A DNA stretch of 64,000 nt. Source: Mycolicibacterium parafortuitum (GTDB lineage: Bacteria > Actinomycetota > Actinomycetes > Mycobacteriales > Mycobacteriaceae). The position numbers and the translations under genes are program-made. This document shows, one piece after another, positions 32,601 to 39,802 of the stretch (the stretch's first letter is position 1; each line of letters opens with the position of its first letter). Under the pieces are notes generated by a model. That model was not told the origin of the DNA and did no database searches. It was given only the letters and a program-made list of their open reading frames with translations. The stretch covers positions 1 to 64,000 of the forward strand of contig NZ_MVID01000007.1 in NCBI RefSeq assembly GCF_002086815.1. Reading direction: 5' to 3'.

Positions 32601-34006
32601 ACATGGTCCGCTGGCGGCGTACCGGCACGGCGCCGGCGACGCTGGAGTACCTGGGACGCACCGACGAGCAGATCAAACTGCGCGGTGTGCGCATCGAACC
32701 CGGCGAGATCGAGGCGGTGCTGTGCGGACATCCGACGGTCGGGTCGGCAAAGGTGCTGGTCCACCGCGACCGATTGGTGGCATACGTGGTGCCGGGACCC
32801 GAGGGCTTCGATACGGCACGGGACACCGAGTCGCTGCGCAGGCACGCCTCGGCTGCGCTGCCGAGCCACATGGTGCCGTCGGCGTTCGTCGCACTCGACA
32901 GGTTCCCGCTGACGCCCAGCGGCAAGCTGGACCGCCGCGCGCTACCGGAACCGTCGCCGGCCGCGGTATCAGGGAGGCCGCCCACCACCGATGCGCAGAG
33001 GCGGCTCTGCGACCTGTTCGGGGAGATCCTCGCAGTACGGGTCGACGACATCGACGCGGATTTCTTCACCCTCGGCGGGCATTCGCTGCTGCTGGTCCGG
33101 CTGGCGACCGGGATCCGCCACCGATTCGGCGTCCAGATACCGGTCACCGAGTTGATCGCCGCGCCGGCGGTCGCCGATATCGCGGAGCGCCTGTCCGACG
33201 GCCCGGATGCAGCTGCCGGTCAGATCGCAGACGGCCTCGCCCCGGTGCTGACGCTGCGCGGCTCGGGTGACCGGCCGCCGCTGTTCTGCCTGCCCCCGGC
33301 CAGCGGGCTCGGATGGCAGTTCGCCGGCCTGAAACAGCACCTTCCCGACGCGATCCCGATCTACGCGCTGCAGTCGACGACCTTCGCCGGTGCCCCCCAA
33401 CCCGACGACATCGCTGATCTGGCGACCGAGTTCGCCGACCGGATCACCGAGATCGCCCCCGCCGGCCCGATCCGACTGCTGGGCTGGTCCTTCGGGGGTT
33501 CGGTGGCGATACTCACCGCGCAGGTGCTGCGCAGCCGGGGCGTCGAGGTCGAGTTCGTCGGCATGCTCGACACGCGCACCGACACGACCGAGGATCCCGG
33601 GGCATTCCACGCTGAAACAGTTCTCGGCGCGTTGCTGCGCGAGATGGGTTTCGCCGTGGAGCCCGGCGCCCCGATGACCGTCGAGCAGGCCGTCGACCTG
33701 GTGAAGGGCTCCGAGGATGCGATCACGGTCCTCGACGACGAGCAGATCGCGGTCGTGGTCGAGAACTACGTCGCCGCCGAACGCCTCACCGCCTCCGCCG
33801 ATTACGGTTGCTACGACGGTGACGTGTGGTTCGTCGACGCCGGACGTCTGGAGATGGATTTCGACGGCGTCGCATCGAAGGGCTGGCGTACCCATGTCGG
33901 CGGCGTCCTCGAGGTGGTTCGTCTCGACTGCAGGCACTCCGAGTTGATGGATCGTCCGGTTCTTGAGGTGTTGGGACCGCTTCTGGCAGAACAGCTTCAG
34001 CGGTGA
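11342..34006 (+). CDS. giant six-module NRPS for an exochelin-type hydroxamate siderophore
   Basis: One uninterrupted 7554-residue nonribosomal peptide synthetase, about 0.8 MDa. Order: A1-T1-E1 / C1-A2-T2 / C2-A3-T3-E2 / C3-A4-T4-E3 / C4-A5-T5 / C5-A6-T6-TE. Carrier serines are at residues 572, 2049, 3156, 4664, 6216 and 7248; the thioesterase serine is 7383 (GWSFGG). Specificity codes aligned by eye to GrsA: DINYWGGIGK (formyl-hydroxyornithine), IDTVISSGDK (beta-alanine-like), DMENLGLINK (hydroxyornithine), DFWNVGMVHK (threonine), DMENLGLINK (hydroxyornithine), DTWDTGLVDK (unassigned). Epimerases follow modules 1, 3 and 4. In M. smegmatis this work was described for two proteins, FxbB and FxbC; here it is one gene. 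GTG start with a GAAAGAGG Shine-Dalgarno. It ends at a perfect palindromic terminator. Confidence 0.95.
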   Translation: MTANSLDIAGLLEEWNDRSTPDTTSTVPELFAAQCARTPDAVAVVDGDRQMTYHELAERVNQLAQAISRTSADAESVLAVGLPRSAEMVVCVLASMVAGAAFVPLDPAWPAHRRRQVLTDSRARAAFVSSPDSSDWGVDTSVVDLRDWRFGDEPAVAPPVAVRPAQLAYVIFTSGSTGKPKGAMIRHDAIAERLVWQRDHILHFGDTDASLFKAPLSFDISVNEILLPLICGGRVVVARPDGEKDPEYLLALIRDQRVTFVYLVSSMLDTLLELDRLTPSGQSSLTSLRHVWCGGEVLTPNLFARFRDRLSTTLYHGYGPAEATIGVSHVIYRDSAERIATSIGRPNPHTQLYVLDEALRPVPPGVGGELYAAGFLLGRGYVNAAPLTAARFVANPFDDNGSRMYRTGDLARWSEDGSLEFLGRADNQVKIRGRRIELEEIESQLCEHPAVRRAVVTVHRQGGADQLVGYIVAADGIDNGAELHAQVADWARSRLPDYMVPSLFAGISRIPLTANGKTDRRALPTPGAATAAGRGRAPRTPREIVLARAFADALDLDAVGADDDFFSLGGDSIVAIRVVSRVRSAGYGLRPRDMFAHRTVEALAPLLVEASPIDAQPVDPVGPVPATPILHWLDEIAGLPGASVLGGFYQGMTLVTPGDLTRFALRDIIDAVMSRHHLLWASTTGAASALDIPKTAPRIPLLTGEPGEDVESMRDRLLRLLDPAAGAMLAAGWLRAANRLVVVAHHIVVDGVSLRILAEDVATAHRQLCRTGAIALPEPRTPWRSWATQLSDAAGRGAFDGDREYWEHTCGIVEPRWGNRPLEPARDTVATEARLTVELPPTVSEQLLTEVPDRIHGHVNDAMVAALYLALRNWLDERGISCAEGLLVEMEGHGREAHTVGDIDLSETVGWFTTLYPVALRDDAFDHRAALTDGSALAAAVRSVKDQLRAVPSHGIGYGALRYLTNTDGRLDAAPQVLFNYLGRFDTTDRPWAFADTGAAVLEGRDPGMPLPRLLEINAEAADTGTGPVLRATFSWPSGAVAEAEVATLAQRWTELMTTIAGCDDVRGHSPSDFPSVALDAADVGELESRYPGLTDVIPLTPAQHGIYFHSTFNRRTDPYVVQQVVDIHGSLDVERFQRATEIVASRHRSLSAAFTTVTDGTPIAVHAAVAAPDFDVVDARGMSAELAEAAVARHAERERRRPFDLAAPPLTRYTLVRRDDRYTMIQTVHHIVADGWSVPLVLDDLLIAYSGADFDGPAARFVDFVQWLRSRDEDADGAAWASLLTGVDAPTLLAPLDGLRGGGHGFGRRTSSPIARAALSERAAAARVTVSTMLHTAWALTLGRLTGRNDVVFGTVVSGRSGDLAGLDRMVGLLVNTIPIRVRWDHGDAISTVAAHLAEAESAVLDHHHLPLTEAHRIAGLDMLFDSLVVIENLGATTHSTTDLHLGEIEVVEAPHYPISVMITVRDTVSVTVTNDREHVSDVFADTVIRTFADVLSTIATDPGARYAQLHIAKSVAAEPVAGTTVTDVIGSAISAHRDLPALLTDNGALTFAELDRRAAGLARRLADSGVGRGDVVGLGMTRSADLVAGLWAVVMAGAAYLPLDLSYPRARLEYMLAHARPRAVLVDRHGRDVLTGGLPATTSVVDTDESDSTDPGLTPVAVSPLDAVSVLFTSGSTGEPKAVVGTHGALSNRLAWAVRDWPAPTRLAKSSLSFIDGTTQMLAGLAAGAATVLAGDDAVRDGGRLAALTAGHRVTQLVAVPSLAAALADEHPGQLGTLRRWIVSGEALTPGHLAALRTACPDAEVVNSYGSSEVTGDVLAGAQQQTPVTLGHPVPGAAIRILGDHLADLPDGVIGEIYVGGAQLARGYLDRPGQTATRFVATADGRRMYRTGDLGARMPDGQVVFAGRCDDQLKVNGYRIEPGEIEAVLRARPGVSEACVIAHGAALVAFVVTDGTDPDDLMSALAAELPRHLVPRTLVTVDAIPLLPNGKRDTTVLRFLLTEECGDGGFLAPSDARQQRVADLMADVLGVPRVGAEADFFSRGGDSISAIRLASRLARAGLHVTTEDVFRGRTPVGIAAAADTVATGESGRPRIPRFGTVTLSDATLQKITKTESIEDIWAMSPLQKGVYYQSALGDAATATYLAQNTFDLDRRVNIAALQHAFTSMLRRHPQLRAGFRTVEHVEDTPPAGATDLVQVVITDPPSAITVVDLADGSHRDPSAEAARIARTDRSTPFEVATPPLLRLTVIRLPGCRDRILLTYHFLLFDGWSRELFLRELFSLYASHLTGSGAAGAVEPHGEVVTRYLRWVDEIGQDGATQAWASLLAGLSEPTLASGVTPGHPDAAADTEPGRIVVTVPERITSQLHVVATELGVTLNSVVTAAVALVTGYHAGTTDAVLGTTVAGRPGEISGIDETIGLFLNTVPVRVDLSPTRTAATAIRAIAEQRVAMMRHDHLGLGQIHRTAGDTGDALFDTLLVLQNFLGDDTFADMEAEHGIIGVDYHDTTHFPLTWVLTPGRELTVKLEHRVVGETRAQEMVAQLLTTLQTVAEAPDISLGAVGLAGRTRVEALERRWSATARPVDDITIAELLAQQADRTPEQIALVFGAERLTYREFDDRVSRLARYLRCYGAAAETFVALALPRSIDMVVALFAVLRAGAAYLPLELDLPAERLRTIVADANPVLLVTTAANAELAGCGQRHGAAVITLDDPRTADAVAATAAEPLSEEELGVFASGARRLQHPAYLIYTSGSTGTPKGVLTGYAGLTNMYFNHREAIFAPTVRRAGGRTLNIAHTVSFSFDMSWEELFWLVDGHRVHICDEELRRDAPALVEYCATRHIDVVNVTPTYAHHLLDAGLLDGHTPALVLLGGEAVSEHVWTVLRDHPDTAGYNLYGPTEYTINTLGGGTEDSATPTVGQPIWNTRGYILDVALRPVPDGAVGELYIAGTGLARGYHRRPGLTATSMVADPFVPGGRMYRTGDLVRRRAGKSGLLDYLGRADDQVKIRGYRVELGEIESVLAGADGVHRCAVVVRTGSGLPPVKSLAAYVVPTAVADSVNTMDTTRFVAALRDHLAARLPGYMVPTRYGVVTELPLTINGKLDVARLPEPVAVTTGTARAPRTEREALLLGIVSSVLGIDDIGVDDDFFTLGGDSISSIAVCGRARKAGLRITPREVFRRRTVAAVAAFADTAAPESVSAPDSGVGPIAGTPMLAETMAAATPLSNFYQSMVLSTPAELTETQLSDLLAALLDAHPMLRARTQDRDGGWTLTVPAATTPAAQVLTRIAGTLTETTLQRATEASAAELDPADGVMVRAVWYDSPGAAGQLLLVIHHLVVDGVSWRILIQDLARAWQRMTAGDPAHVDQVPTSFRTWAEALTSTDRFATETQYWNDVLATPDPALGVRAADPGRDTAATVREHTFSLPAAVGTALLSSVPASFHGGVNDVLLSTFALALHKWRADRGRGEGSAALLNLEGHGREADLVPGHLDLSRTVGWFTAIYPVRVDPGVLSWDEVLGAGPGLARAVKAVKEQLRAVPHRGLGYGVLRHLDGSAPVRGRAPQILFNYLGRFSGRTGRGWEAASGLGTLREGVAPANPAGTLEINALAEDGPDGTVLTATLSWPQGLFPGSEIDELATLWRDALDALTRCSALPGHTPSDFALVRLSQNDIDTLAQDGPVEDVLPLMPLQQGMYFHSVYGEGVDTYRVQQIAGLSGPLDPAALGRSIDAVVQRHQALRAGFRELEDGTLAQVIRAQVDVEFAVAHGALDEVAGEQLSRPFDLADAPLVRYTLVSLSTTEHRLIQTMHHIVADGWSYPLIFGDIIKHYNVMHHNVRESTSTALPPAAVTLRDHIESTLGGNRESARRAWADALDGVEPTLLYGNGVRGAAKHRSHVRRLPAGLTAELARRARECGITMSTALHGAWALVLGRLLNRTTVVFGSTVSGRGGDLAGVQSLVGLLINTIPVPVSWTPRSSVGAVFAELQDQQGALLDAQQVGLTELSRLAGVREFFDTLVVVENFPATATTEDTDALSFHGFTGTDAPHYPLSVVAYLDERLVVEIKYDAGVLGDDDAARYAERIEHVLRTFAENPEVPTGSVDIRTAAERAFAPGGVWSGPDVTLGEAFSAAVRRNPAAVAVTAGSSSLTYAELDDRSAALAHALAAAGVRSESRVAVALPRSVDLIVGLLAVVRAGGTYVPLDLDSPAARLRHIVADSAPVCVLTDHPDRVRDVAASVLLIGEAAQADSTGRGLPAVDPDQAAYVIYTSGSTGAPKGVAVSHRNVAALFAGTAEVFEFGPGDVWTMFHSAAFDFSVWELWGALLHGGRLVVVDAADARDPERFARLLESERVTVLNQTPSAFYPLVDADRRLQPALCLRYVVFGGEALDPGRLTDWFDRYGDTPDSPRLVNMYGITETCVHVSHRALSRKDAEGARGSAVGGPLPGLRIHLLDERLQPVPAGVVGEMYIAGGQLARGYLGRAGLTASRFVANPFDGAGERLYRSGDTAMWTADGDLVYVGRSDQQVKVRGYRIELGEVESALAALNGISNAAAAARSDDTGRTRLIGYLVTDTSFDVAQVRARLAERLPDYMVPSAFVALDALPLTVNGKLDRDRLPDPADVVTAEDGAPPAATGVAAEIAALCTEILRVPVGVDDDFFTLGGDSIVAIQLVNRARRAGHRITPQQVFVARTPAALAAVASAGQDRPVQEVRDPGAEPGEVPPTPIVARLAELGGTIRRFNQAELVLTPAGLRPEHLDAAITAVVHRHDALRLRLVRPVPSLWTLETVAEQPASVLRVDAADLGDDELAETIAVASDAAADRLDPETGQVLQAVWFDRGDTARGRLLLVVHHLAVDAVSWRILLDDLAEACEQAAAGTARALPAVPTSYRTYARAVTENAQQAARLAEFEHWTATLAPGAELDPSRAAIGLTVGETRDHEIALDVDETAPLLTTVPAMANADVTETLIAALHLAVGRWRAGHGVDPASPLVLDLERHGRARWGEDLDLSRTVGWFTAIAPVRLDLSAAPGDLVGTLAEVKETLRAVPDGGVGYGQLRYCNPRTASALGRLPAPQLLFNYLGRWSSGAEADWHSAPEERALRTAPDPDLGTPYLLEINAHCDDTADGPRLRAVLTYADEGMTDDSVANLAGHWTAVLREFGELAAESATTVLTPSDAPLVRLTQRQIDTVVAGVPARVETIWPLSPLQQGVYFQARYSPAAVYIVQNVFDFAEPIDTEALRAAYSAVMQRNPVLRSAFWADGVPAPVAAIALDPVCDPEIVDLTGVSASAIEEQLARVTAEERLRTFDLATPPLARFTVVRTGTGAERLIFSYHFLLLDGWSREQLLRELFAYYAAVRSGETADLPAPRAAFTDYLRWLSGRDTESSARRWADTLSGLVAPTLLVPAAVGTEPTLAMRREFVLSETDTAALGRTARSAGVTLNALMSTALALVLGYETGSDDVVFGSTVAGRPTEIDGIDEVIGLFLNTVPTRVRLHAGRPAVDAMRAVQNDRLDLMDHEYLGLGDIQRAAAAAGSDALTSSGPLFDSLYVLQNFLDDDTFTDLESEHGIVGHDSVDASHYPLTWVASPGKRLWVKLEYRPDVVDRDRAERLLHRLRQVLLHLAAGGGSEPLGATPLALDRERTAAQARTDATRHPLPQAAVTDLLAGRAERSPGLTALVCGTEHVDYRELQTRINRLAWMLRHRGIGTGHTVALAIPRSIDTVVALFAVLRAGAAYLPLELDYPDERLAVTLDDARPAAVLTTTAVAARIRPLTPRHCSVIALDAVETVAEYGAARPDWDGFRPAPGDPAYVIYTSGSTGRPKGVVTPHRGLTNMHLNHFDAIFAPAIDKAGGRRLRIAHTVSFSFDMSWEELLWLVEGHEVHICDENLRRDASALVTYCHDRRIDVVNVTPTYAGVLFEQGLLDPDAHPPVLVLLGGEAVSNAVWSRLRDSETSYGYNLYGPTEYTINTLGCGTDDSVTPTVGQPIWNTAAHILDPWLRPVPDGTPGELYVAGAGLAHGYLRSPDLTAARFVANPFHDPSTGFDSRMYRTGDIVARRADGNLEFLGRSDDQVKIRGYRVELGDIETALGAHPFVAQAAVIARPDPHVAGGRRLVGFVVPALPEHETVVDELRAHLKAVLPAFMVPSAITVLDRLPLTDNGKLDVRALPEVTADDLGDCGRAPHTDTEHALCALFSEILAVEVTGVGADFFALGGHSLSSIKLINGVRATLGTELSLRDVFDNSTVAQLADLLDAGTDSVTASPARLALTARPRPATVPVSPAQERMLILDRLGGPGTAYNYPLVFTTADELDVAALSEALGDVVSRHEALRTVFGMHRGGFTQQVLHEDTPVPLDVVDCVSAEVDARVDRAVRHRFDLSSQIPLRARVFRHDRGHTVALLLHHIATDEWSDGPFLRDLERAYAARERGAAPAFDALPVQYADYALWQRERLTDTRRQRLDFWHRAMADAPDEMFLPTDRPRPSVPSGVGGVVQHRLTPETAEALRGLARDGQASMLMVLHAAAAVLLHRLGAGPDIVVGTPVAGRDEAVLADVVGLFVNTVALRVDASGNPGFADLLARVRDADLAAFSHADLPFDHVVDALNPPRRPGRNPLFNVFVGYHRRDGDDGSLFGHAVEWHEPTTRTAMFDLGFTLTDGGDGAALTLTTEYSGDLFDVSSVRTLTGRLAAVLDAAAADATVRVGDVPVLTGTERDSVVGERNRTDHTVGPDTLGVLVSAQARRTPNAEAVRFGDDRLTYAALDGWSDRLATRLCDQGCGAGSVVGVSLPRSVELVVALVAAAKAGAAFLPLDPEYPPDRLRYMITDAALSVVLDDADAIRAARSGERHALPAVDPAAWAYVLYTSGSTGTPKGVAVPHAGIVNRIAWLQHAYPLHSADRMLVKTPISFDTSVWELFWPLSVGAALVVADPGGHRDPRYLTRTIREHAVTAVDFVPSMLELFLDDPHASTCTSLTRVTVGGEALTDEIAGRFARTFPGVPLHNLYGPTEASVDVLGWTADGGAVSLGTPGWNVRAYVLDEYLQPVPDGVPGELHLAGIQLADGYLGRFGLTAQRFVADPFGAGTRMYRTGDMVRWRRTGTAPATLEYLGRTDEQIKLRGVRIEPGEIEAVLCGHPTVGSAKVLVHRDRLVAYVVPGPEGFDTARDTESLRRHASAALPSHMVPSAFVALDRFPLTPSGKLDRRALPEPSPAAVSGRPPTTDAQRRLCDLFGEILAVRVDDIDADFFTLGGHSLLLVRLATGIRHRFGVQIPVTELIAAPAVADIAERLSDGPDAAAGQIADGLAPVLTLRGSGDRPPLFCLPPASGLGWQFAGLKQHLPDAIPIYALQSTTFAGAPQPDDIADLATEFADRITEIAPAGPIRLLGWSFGGSVAILTAQVLRSRGVEVEFVGMLDTRTDTTEDPGAFHAETVLGALLREMGFAVEPGAPMTVEQAVDLVKGSEDAITVLDDEQIAVVVENYVAAERLTASADYGCYDGDVWFVDAGRLEMDFDGVASKGWRTHVGGVLEVVRLDCRHSELMDRPVLEVLGPLLAEQLQR
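14621..17680 (+). other. NRPS module 2: C-A-T, beta-alanine
   Basis: C1 has a canonical HHIVADGWS (H1230, H1231) and is expected to join a D donor. In the adenylation domain the usual SFDxS segment is SFIDG: residue 235 is Ile1717 and the Asp is shifted to 236 (D1718). This displaced Asp is a hallmark of beta-amino-acid domains. Code: IDTVISSGDK, close to the known beta-alanine code VDWVISLADK (six identities plus V/I and A/G). The carrier is GGDS (S2049) with no epimerase, as expected for an achiral residue. PanD at 35372 would supply the substrate. Confidence 0.85.
17681..22365 (+). other. NRPS module 3: C-A-T-E, hydroxyornithine
   Basis: Condensation domain C2 has HFLLFDGWS (H2266, F2267, D2271): the second, catalytic His of HHxxxDG is Phe. 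The adenylation code DMENLGLINK (D2805, M2806, E2809 and so on) is the N5-hydroxyornithine code. Carrier S3156 (GGDS) is followed by an epimerase with [10 protein letters not shown] (H3335, H3336), [17 protein letters not shown] and ILFNYLGRF, predicting D-hydroxyornithine. Boundaries are approximate. Confidence 0.87.
19572..29570 (+). repeat. near-duplicate A3 and A5 core segments within the NRPS
   Basis: The adenylation cores of modules 3 (about 19572-20380) and 5 (about 28756-29570) are very similar in protein and DNA. They include a stretch of about 38 identical bases (19733-19770 and 28916-28953) around the [10 protein letters not shown] motif, and a shared [15 protein letters not shown] segment. 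This fits module duplication or gene conversion between the two hydroxyornithine modules. Confidence 0.6.
22366..26905 (+). other. NRPS module 4: C-A-T-E, threonine
   Basis: C3 has canonical HHIVADGWS (H3808, H3809). The adenylation code D4312, F4313, W4316, then N, V, G, M, V, H, K (DFWNVGMVHK) is the threonine code with one I-to-V change. Carrier S4664 is GGDS. The epimerase has [10 protein letters not shown] (H4850, H4851, with Ala in place of the motif Gly), [17 protein letters not shown] and [10 protein letters not shown]-allo-Thr is predicted if the epimerase is active. Confidence 0.88.
26906..30150 (+). other. NRPS module 5: C-A-T, hydroxyornithine
   Basis: C4 has HFLLLDGWS (H5332, F5333, D5337), again Phe for the catalytic His, and resembles C2 more than the other condensation domains. 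The adenylation code DMENLGLINK (D5866 onward) specifies N5-hydroxyornithine. The carrier has GGHS (S6216) rather than GGDS and no epimerase follows, so an L residue is predicted, matching the S-configured last ornithine of exochelin MS. Confidence 0.87.
30151..34003 (+). other. NRPS module 6: C-A-T-TE, unassigned residue and release
   Basis: C5 looks like an L-L condensation domain ([29 protein letters not shown]6402, H6403, D6407, with Glu6408 replacing the motif Gly). The adenylation code D6906, T6907, W6910, then D, T, G, L, V, D, K (DTWDTGLVDK) matches no code I know; it shares six positions with the serine code DVWHFSLVDK. Carrier S7248 (GGHS) leads into a type-I thioesterase with GWSFGG (S7383), an Asp in GMLDTR and a His in CRHSEL. 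All core motifs are present, so the module does not look dead. Confidence 0.8.
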
Positions 34007-34020
34007 TCAGCGCGAGATAC

Positions 34021-34056
34021 GCCGATGCCCCGCCGGTGCACCGGCGGGGCATCGGC
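34021..34056. terminator. bidirectional terminator, perfect 36-nt palindrome
   Basis: A perfect inverted repeat: 16-bp GC-rich arms (GCCGATGCCCCGCCGG and its complement) around TGCA. It lies 15 nt after the NRPS stop and 9 nt before the end of the convergent lipoprotein gene. There is no U-tract, as is usual in mycobacteria. Confidence 0.85.
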
Positions 34057-34065
34057 CGTGGTGTG

Positions 34066-35082
34066 TCAGGCGTTCGACAGGTCCGCGACGGGTCGGCCGT
34101 TGAGGGCGTTACTCAGTTGCGGGGTCAGCACATCGAGTGCGTACAGCAGCGCATCCGGCCCGCTGTAGGTCAGTGCGCCACTGAGATTCGATTCGAACGT
34201 GGTGTACAACGTACGATCCTGCTGTACGACACCGAGGCGTGCGAACGCCGGCGACGCCAGCATCTGCTCCTTGGTGGCGCCGTTGACGAAGAGCACGTCA
34301 CGGTCGAGCAGAGCGAGCTTCTCCTCGCTGACGTCCCCGTCGACCTCCTGGGTCTGAAAGCCCAGCGCGGTGAACAACGAGCGCCGGGGGTCGTTCTCCG
34401 GCAGCAGCCAGTGTCCGCCGTTCTCCGGGCCGAAGTCCACCACCAGGGTCTTACCGTCGAACTCTGGATTCTGCTGCCGCGCTTGGTCGATGCGTCCCTG
34501 CACCTTCGAGACGAGTTCCTTGGCCTCGTCCTCTTTTCCGAGCGCTTTGCCGGTGGTGAGCAGCTGGACATCCCATGGCGTCTCCTCGTCGGCGTAATCA
34601 CCCGACTGGATGACGGTCGGGGCGATCTGGGAGAGCCGGTCGTAGGTCTCCCGGTCGATGGACTCGTAGATCGCGAAGATCAGGTCGGGCTTCTGCGCCG
34701 CGATCGCCTCGAAATCGATCTCGTCGGCACCCCAGGTCGTCACGCCCTTCCCGTCGGTGGCCGCCTTGACCCATGGGTAATCGTTGTACTCCTCGAAGAA
34801 CTCTCGGGTACTGACGGGAACCACACCGAAAGGCAGGACGAAATCCTGGTCGGTCCATCCGACGGTCACGACCCGACTCGGGTTCTCCGGCACCTCTGTC
34901 TCGCCGAACTTGTGGGAGATGGTCACCGTATCGACCTGCGGGCCGCTGGATTGTCCAGAGCCACAGGCAACCACGAGCCCGACGGCCAGACACATCGTCG
35001 CCACCAGCGCCGCGCTGCGGGTCCATCCCGGACGCGACAGCCGCCTCCGGTCGCATCGTCTCCGCCAATGATGTTTGTTCAC
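34066..35082 (-). CDS. ferric-siderophore-binding lipoprotein (FepB/FecB-like)
   Basis: A 338-residue substrate-binding protein of the iron-siderophore (class III) type. A basic N-terminus and hydrophobic segment end in a lipobox (VVAC, about residue 40), so it is predicted to be anchored outside the membrane. Recognisable features are PSRVVTVGWTDQDFVLPFGVVP, KPDLIFAIYESIDRETYDRLSQIAPTV and the helical backbone linking the two lobes. It would deliver ferric exochelin to the FecCD permeases at 3572-5670, which have no binding protein next to them. The start is a GTG at 35080-35082. Its promoter faces panD and contains an IdeR-like box 41 nt upstream. Confidence 0.88.
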   Translation of the reverse strand: MNKHHWRRRCDRRRLSRPGWTRSAALVATMCLAVGLVVACGSGQSSGPQVDTVTISHKFGETEVPENPSRVVTVGWTDQDFVLPFGVVPVSTREFFEEYNDYPWVKAATDGKGVTTWGADEIDFEAIAAQKPDLIFAIYESIDRETYDRLSQIAPTVIQSGDYADEETPWDVQLLTTGKALGKEDEAKELVSKVQGRIDQARQQNPEFDGKTLVVDFGPENGGHWLLPENDPRRSLFTALGFQTQEVDGDVSEEKLALLDRDVLFVNGATKEQMLASPAFARLGVVQQDRTLYTTFESNLSGALTYSGPDALLYALDVLTPQLSNALNGRPVADLSNA

Positions 35083-35122
35083 AAGCGCAATCCCTTCAGT
35101 AGGCGCCGTTGCCCACCAAACA

Positions 35123-35141
35123 TTAGCTTAGGCTCGGCATA
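35123..35141. promoter_or_regulatory. IdeR-like iron box before the binding-protein gene
   Basis: TTAGCTTAGGCTCGGCATA matches the IdeR consensus at 13 of 19 positions, with the TTAGGCT core intact and the right half weak. It is 41 nt upstream of the minus-strand lipoprotein start. Confidence 0.55.
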
Positions 35142-35265
35142 CTTGCGAAGGTCCGCGCACACCTCGCCGCAGACAGGAGACTCACAGCGACTTCCCAGAA
35201 CTGCTGCGGCACAAAGACTCTCGTGCCACTTTCACAGGAGACGAAGGGCTTGCGCTCATTCGAAT

Positions 35266-35284
35266 ATAAGTTAGCCTTCGCTAA
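35266..35284. promoter_or_regulatory. IdeR-like iron box before panD and the monooxygenase
   Basis: ATAAGTTAGCCTTCGCTAA matches the reverse IdeR consensus at 14 of 19 positions, with GTTAGCCT and CTAA arms. It is 88 nt upstream of panD, in a divergent intergenic region that also holds the box at 35123. The surrounding AT-rich bases fit a promoter. Confidence 0.65.
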
Positions 35285-35371
35285 GCCACATCAGCGATGC
35301 CGTTCTGTCGGTGAGCACGACCCAGCGCCCCAGAAGGACAAGCCCAGAAGGCAACGAGCCAGGGAGGCCGG

Positions 35372-35779
35372 ATGCAGCGAACACTGCTCGGAGGAAAGAT
35401 CCACAGGGCCACGGTGACCCAAGCCGATCTGCACTACGTGGGATCGATCACCGTCGACGCCGAGTTGATGACTTCGGCCGGCATCATCGAGGGCGAGCAG
35501 GTGCATGTCGTCGACATCACCACCGGGGCCCGCATCATCACCTACGCCATCACCGGCGCCCCGGGCAGCGGAGTCATTGGAATCAACGGTGCTGCGGCCC
35601 ATCTGATTTCGCCCGGGAATCTGGTGATCGTCATGTCGTTCCTGCAGATCGAGGAATCACAGACACATCACCACCTGCCGAAGGTGGTTCACGTCGACAG
35701 CGCCAACCGAATCGTCGCGCTGGGCTCCGATCCGTCCGAGCCGGTACCGGGGGCGGCCGACCAGATGGCAGGAGCCTGA
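35372..35779 (+). CDS. panD: aspartate 1-decarboxylase, siderophore-locus copy
   Basis: A 135-residue pyruvoyl enzyme that decarboxylates L-aspartate to beta-alanine. The self-cleavage site is intact: Gly24-Ser25 in HYVGSIT, giving a pyruvoyl group on the alpha chain. Catalytic positions Lys9, Arg54, Tyr58 and Asn72 are all present, and length is normal. PanD normally feeds pantothenate synthesis beside panC; here it sits behind an IdeR-like box, one base overlapping a siderophore monooxygenase, close to an NRPS with a beta-alanine module. I infer a dedicated second copy for siderophore supply. Start ATG follows GGGAGG. Confidence 0.92.
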   Translation: MQRTLLGGKIHRATVTQADLHYVGSITVDAELMTSAGIIEGEQVHVVDITTGARIITYAITGAPGSGVIGINGAAAHLISPGNLVIVMSFLQIEESQTHHHLPKVVHVDSANRIVALGSDPSEPVPGAADQMAGA

Positions 35780-37077
35780 TGACCAACAGCGACACGCGAA
35801 CCGCCAACGGACATCAGCCGGTCCTGGACCTCGTGGGTGTCGGCTTCGGCCCGTCCAACCTCGCTCTGGCGGTGGCCCTGAGGGAGTACAACGAGAACGC
35901 CAGCCACCCGATCACGGCTGAGTTCGTAGAGGTCAAGCCGGAATTCGGTTGGCATACCGGCATGCTGCTTCCCGGTACGACGATGCAGATCTCGTTCCTG
36001 AAGGATCTCGCGACGCAGCGGAACCCCAAGAGCGAGTACACGTTCCTGAACTACCTCACCGAACGCGGCAGGCTTACCGAGTTCATCAATTTCAAGACGT
36101 TCTTCCCCACCCGCCTCGAATTCCACGACTACCTGGCCTGGGCTGCCGACAAGGTCGGTGCGACAGTGCGATACGGATCCCGGGTGGCCTCGGTACGAGA
36201 AGTTGACGGGATCTTCGAGATCGAGGTCACCGGCGGCGGGGAAGCCCGGCTGCGCGCTCGCAACGTGGTGATCGCCGGCGGTCTGGAGGCCCAGCTGCCG
36301 CCCGGGGTCACCAAATCGGCGCGTCAGATCCACAACCACAACTTCCTGCACGACCTCGCACGCCTGCCGAGCCGCGACCACAACCGCTTCGTCGTGGTCG
36401 GCGCCGGACAGAGCGCCGCCGAGGTGTGCGCCTATCTGCACGACCAGCCGGGTGTGGAGGTGCACGGCGTATTCGCGAAGTACGGGTACAGCCCCGCTGA
36501 CGACAGCCCCTTCGCCAACCGCGTGTTCGATCCCGACGCCGTCGACGACTTCTACTCGGCAGCACCGGGTGTACGACGTCGGCTCATCGACTACCACCGC
36601 AGCACCAACTACTCGGCGGTGGACCTTCCGCTGATCGAAGACCTGTACGCACGGGAATACGCCGAACGCGTCGCCGATCAGCGCAGGCTCTTCCTGCGGG
36701 GCGCGTCCAGCGTCCACGCCACCGAGGAATACGACACCGGGGTGAGCGTCGATATCGTGCATCACCCCAGCGGCACCGTCGACCGGATCGACTGCGACGC
36801 GGTCATCTACGCGACCGGGTTCGCCCCTGCCTCGCTGCAGCGGATTCTCGGCGATCTGTATACCGATGTCGTGCACCACGACGGCCACCCGGCGGTCTCC
36901 CGCGACTATCGCCTGGTGCTGGACCCACCCACTGTCGGCTCCCTCTACATCCAGGGCAACACCGAACACACCCACGGGTTGACGTCGTCGTTGCTCTCGA
37001 ACATCGCCGTCCGCAGCGGCGAGATCCTGGAGTCGATCGACGCGGGCAGGCTGGCACCGGTGCGCGTCGCCGGATGA
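35779..37077 (+). CDS. L-ornithine N5-monooxygenase
   Basis: A 432-residue class-B flavin N-hydroxylase (PvdA/VbsO type) converting L-ornithine to N5-hydroxyornithine with FAD, NADPH and O2. Visible motifs: FAD-binding GVGFGPSN near residue 21, the substrate region MQISFLKDLATQRNP near 70, NADPH-binding VGAGQSAAE near 205 and the C-terminal ATGFAP near 345. Lysine could in principle be the substrate, but three hydroxyornithine-type adenylation codes in the neighbouring NRPS favour ornithine. The start is the ATG sharing a base with the PanD stop; the same frame stays open upstream to 35311 across panD, but that part is not coding. Sole hydroxylase in the window. Confidence 0.92.
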   Translation: MTNSDTRTANGHQPVLDLVGVGFGPSNLALAVALREYNENASHPITAEFVEVKPEFGWHTGMLLPGTTMQISFLKDLATQRNPKSEYTFLNYLTERGRLTEFINFKTFFPTRLEFHDYLAWAADKVGATVRYGSRVASVREVDGIFEIEVTGGGEARLRARNVVIAGGLEAQLPPGVTKSARQIHNHNFLHDLARLPSRDHNRFVVVGAGQSAAEVCAYLHDQPGVEVHGVFAKYGYSPADDSPFANRVFDPDAVDDFYSAAPGVRRRLIDYHRSTNYSAVDLPLIEDLYAREYAERVADQRRLFLRGASSVHATEEYDTGVSVDIVHHPSGTVDRIDCDAVIYATGFAPASLQRILGDLYTDVVHHDGHPAVSRDYRLVLDPPTVGSLYIQGNTEHTHGLTSSLLSNIAVRSGEILESIDAGRLAPVRVAG

Positions 37078-37094
37078 GCGCTGCTCGTAGTTGG

Positions 37095-37931
37095 TTACTC
37101 GTAGTTGATATTGCCCAGGCCGAAGTCGCGGGTCGAGAAGTCGATCTGTGCGGCCGGATTGGCGATCGCGGTGGTCAGTCCCGCGCCGAAGGGCCCCTGG
37201 CTGTCGAACAGTGTCGCGGTCCCGACGGCAAGTCCGTCGGCGGCGTGATGGGAGTTGGCCTGCAGACCGATCCAGTCGTCGACCGGCAACCGGGACAACG
37301 CCACCGTCAGATCACCGTTGATGTACCCGACGCCGTCGGTGCCGAGGTTGGTCACCAGGCTGGTGGCCTCGGCGACCATCGCGGTGCGCACGAACGGCGA
37401 GTTGTCCTCGTCGGCAACCACTCTGATGCCGTCGTTGAAGAACCGCTTGCGCGACGCGTTCTGATGCGCGGCCGGTGATCGGGTCCAGCCGACGGCGTCG
37501 CTGAAGACGTAAGGCGGAACCGTGCCGTCAGGCTCGGGATGCTGTGGGAACGCCTGCTCCGAGCGCCACAACGTTCCTGGCGGCGGGGTGGACGGCCGGT
37601 ACTGCACCAGGGTCGCTTTGGCCACCGCCTGACCGTGCTGGATCACCACGCATTCGGCGCTGCGAACCCTGCGGCCGTCGCGGATCACTTCGACGTCGAG
37701 CGTGGTGCGTGCGTTGCGCGCGGCCCGGAACAGATCGACCGTCAGGCGTACGGGCCGGAAGTCCGGTGATCCGCACGCGGTCTCGAGCGCGCGGGCGACC
37801 AGGCCGACGACCGCGGGACCGTTGAGGTGGTCCTCGCCCCAGTGGCTCTGCGCGTAGCGCGTGGGCAGGAAGCCGTCGGTATCAGGGGTGAAGTGCGCCG
37901 CGACCTCGGCGGCACCGGCTGTTTGCTGCAC
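37095..37931 (-). CDS. TesB-like double-hotdog acyl-CoA thioesterase family protein
   Basis: A 278-residue protein with two hotdog halves. The N-terminal half contains SHWGEDHLNGPAVVGLVARAL and RLTVDLFRAARNARTTLDVEVIRDGRRVRSAE; the C-terminal half contains YINGDLTVALSRLPVDDWIGL and ATLFDSQGPFGAG. The PVRLTVDLFR and VALSRLP segments are typical of actinobacterial acyl-CoA thioesterase II-like proteins. It would hydrolyse acyl-CoA in the cytosol; chain-length preference is unknown. It converges on the monooxygenase with 17 nt between stops. Its last codons carry a small tandem duplication (CTCGTAGTTG at 37084-37093 and 37098-37107). Confidence 0.75.
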   Translation of the reverse strand: MQQTAGAAEVAAHFTPDTDGFLPTRYAQSHWGEDHLNGPAVVGLVARALETACGSPDFRPVRLTVDLFRAARNARTTLDVEVIRDGRRVRSAECVVIQHGQAVAKATLVQYRPSTPPPGTLWRSEQAFPQHPEPDGTVPPYVFSDAVGWTRSPAAHQNASRKRFFNDGIRVVADEDNSPFVRTAMVAEATSLVTNLGTDGVGYINGDLTVALSRLPVDDWIGLQANSHHAADGLAVGTATLFDSQGPFGAGLTTAIANPAAQIDFSTRDFGLGNINYE

Positions 37932-37973
37932 CCCACCAGTAGACCGTGCCCACTCCCGGAGTGTGGCGCCGGG

Positions 37974-38456
37974 TTACCGGTTCAGCCACCAGATCCGGGT
38001 CGAGAGCACCGTGGCGAAGCCGCACCAGAGCGGGTAGGCCGCGAGGGCGGCGCCGGCCGCCGGGTGCACCGAGCCGGCCCGGCGCGCCAGGTCGGCGCTG
38101 CTGACCGCGAGCGCACCGGCCACCACGGCCGCGGGACCGAGCTTGCGACGGTTGAAGAACACCCAACTCCAGCTGGCGTTGAGCGCAAGGTTCAGCGCCA
38201 GCGCGCGGGAGTAGGCGCGGGCCGCGGCGGCGTCGCCGCGCTCCTCCAACCCGTCGATGGTCTTCGCGGACACGCCGCTGATGTCGGCGTACAACAGGTT
38301 CCACACGATCGGGAACGCCGCCGGTGGCGGCTGGAAGCTGGGCTTCCGTAGCCGCCGGTACCACGACGACTGCACCGCGGGCCTGGTCGCCAGGCCTCCG
38401 ATGACACCGGTGGCGATTGATCCGCCCGCCGTCTTGGCGAGGGTCGAGAAACGCAT
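37974..38456 (-). CDS. tspO: TspO/MBR-family membrane protein
   Basis: A 160-residue TspO/peripheral benzodiazepine receptor homologue with five expected helices. The signature WYRRLRKPSFQPPPAAFPIVWNLLY (residues about 32-56) and ALNASWSWVFFNRR (about 107) are diagnostic; ASWSWVFF matches the conserved helix-3 motif. Members bind porphyrins and hydrophobic ligands and are linked to stress and tetrapyrrole handling. I chose ATG 38456 because the longer open frame, to 38642, runs past the divergent peptidase start and shows no family similarity there. It shares a 131-nt promoter region with the peptidase gene. Confidence 0.88.
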   Translation of the reverse strand: MRFSTLAKTAGGSIATGVIGGLATRPAVQSSWYRRLRKPSFQPPPAAFPIVWNLLYADISGVSAKTIDGLEERGDAAAARAYSRALALNLALNASWSWVFFNRRKLGPAAVVAGALAVSSADLARRAGSVHPAAGAALAAYPLWCGFATVLSTRIWWLNR

Positions 38457-38587
38457 CTGGGTCCTTTCCACACATCCGGACCCTGGCGGGGTCCGGACTC
38501 CCCCATACCCAGTTATCCACTTCGCGAACCAACTGCCCGAAAATGATTGTGCGCCAGGACGGCTCGCGTACCGCACGTTTGCGGGCC

Positions 38588-39763
38588 ATGATTCATGGTG
38601 TGACCGATGATCTCGCCACCCACACCCCCGACGGCCGACCACGCGCCCGTGGAGCGGGGGTGCCGCTGGACGGCGACCCCGGACCGCTGAATGCGCTGAC
38701 CGACGTCGCCGGGATCGAAGTCGGTGTGACCACCCTGATCGACGGCGACGGTCCGCTGGTCGTCGGCCAGGGGCCGGTGCGCACCGGCGTCACGGCGATC
38801 CTGCCGCGGGGCCGCGGCGGGATCGGAGAGCCCTGCGCGGCGGGGTGGTACTCGCTAAACGGCAACGGCGAAATGACGGGGACCACCTGGATCGACGAGG
38901 TCGGAGCGTTCACCCTGCCGGTGGTGTTGTCGAACACCCATGCCGTGGGCGCCTGCCACACCGGGGTCGTGCAATGGGCCAACCGCGTCGCGCCGCGATT
39001 GGCCCGGCAGTGGCTGCTGCCGGTGTGCACCGAGACGTGGGACGGCTATCTCAACGACATCAACGGTGGCCACGTTCGCCCCGAACACGTCGAGGCCGCT
39101 CTGGACGCGGCCCGCGGCGGGCCGGTGCCGGAAGGGTCCGTCGGCGGCGGCACCGGAATGAACTGCTACGACTTCAAGGGCGGCAACGGGACCGCGTCGC
39201 GGCTGGTGCCCTTCGGATCTCACACCTACACCGTCGCGGCGTTCGTCCAGGCGAACTTCGGCGACAGGGCCGAACTGACGATCGCGGGCCACCGCGTCGG
39301 CCCCGCCCTGCTGGACGACAATCCCCTCGCCGGCGACTGGTTCGCCCGCGACATCGCCGCCCCGCCCGGCGCCGGTTCGGTCATCGCGGTGATCGCCACC
39401 GACGCACCGCTACTGCCGGGTCAGTGCAAAGCGCTCGCGCGCCGGGTGCCGTTGGGACTCGCGCGCACCGGGACCACCGGCAGCCATTTCTCCGGCGACA
39501 TCTTCCTGGCGTTCTCCACCGCCGACGTCCCGGGCCTCGCCAGCGCGTTCCCGCTCGGACCGGCGGGCGACGACGAGATCGGCTCGATCGCGTTTCTGCC
39601 GTGGGGCCGGATGGATGCGCTGTACACCGCGGTCGTGCAGGCCGTCGAGGAGGCGGTGCTCAACGCACTGGTGGTCAACGTCGACATGGTGGGGCGCGAC
39701 GGCCACCGGACGCCGCGGCTGCCCCTCGACCGATTGGCCGCGCTGCTCGGGCGAGGGACATAA
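38588..39763 (+). CDS. P1 (DmpA-like) aminopeptidase/esterase
   Basis: A 391-residue N-terminal-nucleophile hydrolase of peptidase family S58/P1 (L-aminopeptidase/D-esterase). Diagnostic segments are NALTDVAGIEVGVTTLIDGDG near residue 35, TGVTAILPRG, HAVGACHTGVVQWAN near 120, and VGGGTGMNCYDFKGGNGTASR near 190, the region where the family self-cleaves to free its catalytic N-terminus. DmpA-type enzymes cleave N-terminal D- or beta-amino-acid peptides and amides; the real substrate is unknown. The nearby siderophore contains beta-alanine and D residues, but a link is only speculation. Start ATG 38588; an upstream in-frame extension lies in the shared promoter. Confidence 0.85.
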   Translation: MIHGVTDDLATHTPDGRPRARGAGVPLDGDPGPLNALTDVAGIEVGVTTLIDGDGPLVVGQGPVRTGVTAILPRGRGGIGEPCAAGWYSLNGNGEMTGTTWIDEVGAFTLPVVLSNTHAVGACHTGVVQWANRVAPRLARQWLLPVCTETWDGYLNDINGGHVRPEHVEAALDAARGGPVPEGSVGGGTGMNCYDFKGGNGTASRLVPFGSHTYTVAAFVQANFGDRAELTIAGHRVGPALLDDNPLAGDWFARDIAAPPGAGSVIAVIATDAPLLPGQCKALARRVPLGLARTGTTGSHFSGDIFLAFSTADVPGLASAFPLGPAGDDEIGSIAFLPWGRMDALYTAVVQAVEEAVLNALVVNVDMVGRDGHRTPRLPLDRLAALLGRGT

Positions 39764-39802
39764 TCGCAGAGAACTGAAGATGAGCTAACGATCGGAGCGC
39801 TT

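Noticed and set aside
35311..35778. Open frame extending the ornithine monooxygenase 156 codons upstream across panD
   Set aside because: The added residues are low-complexity and unlike the family. PanD is complete in another frame, and ATG 35779 begins the conserved flavin-binding region.
38457..38642. N-terminal extension of the TspO frame
   Set aside because: It overlaps the divergent peptidase start and promoter and lacks membrane character.
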